6,491 nucleotides of DNA from an uncultured Actinomycetes bacterium (lineage in GTDB: Bacteria; Actinomycetota; Actinomycetes; Nanopelagicales; Nanopelagicaceae). Below the pieces are notes generated by a model. It did not search any database, had not been told where the DNA came from, and saw only the letters and a program-made list of their open reading frames with translations. Both the position numbers and the translations under genes were made by a program. Positions 6,268 through 6,491 of the stretch are shown piece by piece (the stretch's first letter is position 1; every line of letters begins with the position of its first letter). Where the stretch lies: positions 1 through 6,491 of the forward strand of contig CAIZHC010000004.1 of the NCBI GenBank assembly GCA_903932705.1, read 5' to 3'.

Positions 6268-6491
6268 TTAGTTGTGAAGAGCGTGAACGGTGTCGTCCCA
6301 GCCCTTAACCTCTTTTGGACTACGAGGTCCAGGACCAACGTAACGAGCCGATGGACGGATCAAACGGCCAGTGCGCTTCTGCTCCAAGATGTGAGCAGAC
6401 CAACCAGCGGTGCGAGCCGCTGTAAACATCGAGGTGAAGAGTGGTGCTGGTACCTCTGCAAAATCAAGAACGATTGCTGCCCAGAACTCAA
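6268..6491 (-). CDS. gltA: Citrate synthase, C-terminal 73 residues (runs off the right edge)
   Basis: This is the end of the enzyme that condenses oxaloacetate and acetyl-CoA at the entry of the TCA cycle. The visible residues begin EFWAAIVLDFAEVPAPLF and continue with TSMFTAARTAGWSAHILEQK, RLIRPSARYVGPGPRSP and a TAA stop at 6270-6268. ARTxGW and the RPSARYVGPGPR tail mark it as the actinobacterial 'citrate synthase 2' type. The Arg of AARTAGW aligns with a substrate-binding Arg of E. coli citrate synthase. Gapless alignment from memory with E. coli NVDFYSGI places the first visible residue, Glu, at the position of the catalytic Asp362; this may be normal for the subgroup. The gene has no obvious functional link with the maltodextrin locus. 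A methylcitrate synthase is a less likely alternative. Confidence 0.9.
   Translation of the reverse strand, partial: EFWAAIVLDFAEVPAPLFTSMFTAARTAGWSAHILEQKRTGRLIRPSARYVGPGPRSPKEVKGWDDTVHALHN

Overview
The window reads as an actinobacterial chromosome fragment of moderate base composition, well below the GC content of streptomycetes or mycobacteria. The clearest taxonomic clue is the citrate synthase tail at the right edge, with its RPSARYVGPGPR C-terminus and HILEQK stretch, which belongs to the actinobacterial 'citrate synthase 2' type. The low GC would suit streamlined freshwater actinobacteria (acI-like), but this assignment is inference. Every gene lies on the minus strand, so the text below follows transcription from right to left.

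Region by region: (1) 6491-6268 holds the C-terminal 73 residues of citrate synthase. (2) After a 67-bp gap, 6200-4380 encodes a cytoplasmic GH13 enzyme of neopullulanase/cyclomaltodextrinase type, with an N-terminal CBM34-like domain and all catalytic regions intact. (3) 4379-4166 is a 214-bp intergenic stretch with no gene. It holds several dyads, a candidate promoter and a leader hairpin ahead of the transporter operon. (4) 4165-2900 is a secreted sugar-binding protein (MalE-like). (5) A strong stem-loop (2837-2872) lies just after malE and inside the longest reading of malF. (6) malF (to 1251) and malG (1254-403) are the two permease subunits. (7) A secreted GH13 alpha-amylase begins at 406 and runs off the left edge. 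The malF/malG and malG/amylase junctions are both 4-bp ATGA overlaps.

Together the genes describe an alpha-glucan utilisation locus. The exported amylase would cut starch- or glycogen-type polymer outside the cell, MalE would capture the maltooligosaccharides, MalFG would import them, and the cytoplasmic GH13 enzyme would hydrolyse them. No ATPase (MalK/MsmX/MsiK type) and no transcriptional regulator is in the window, so both must lie elsewhere.

The most unusual points are these. The binding protein has an ordinary Sec signal with no lipobox cysteine, although actinobacteria usually tether such proteins as lipoproteins. MalF carries a large extracytoplasmic loop (about 190 residues) like the P2 loop of Escherichia coli MalF. 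The malE-malF stem-loop makes the malF start uncertain. In citrate synthase, Glu stands where the catalytic Asp aligns. I see no wholly unknown system here: most of the window is a recognisable maltodextrin locus with some uncommon details.
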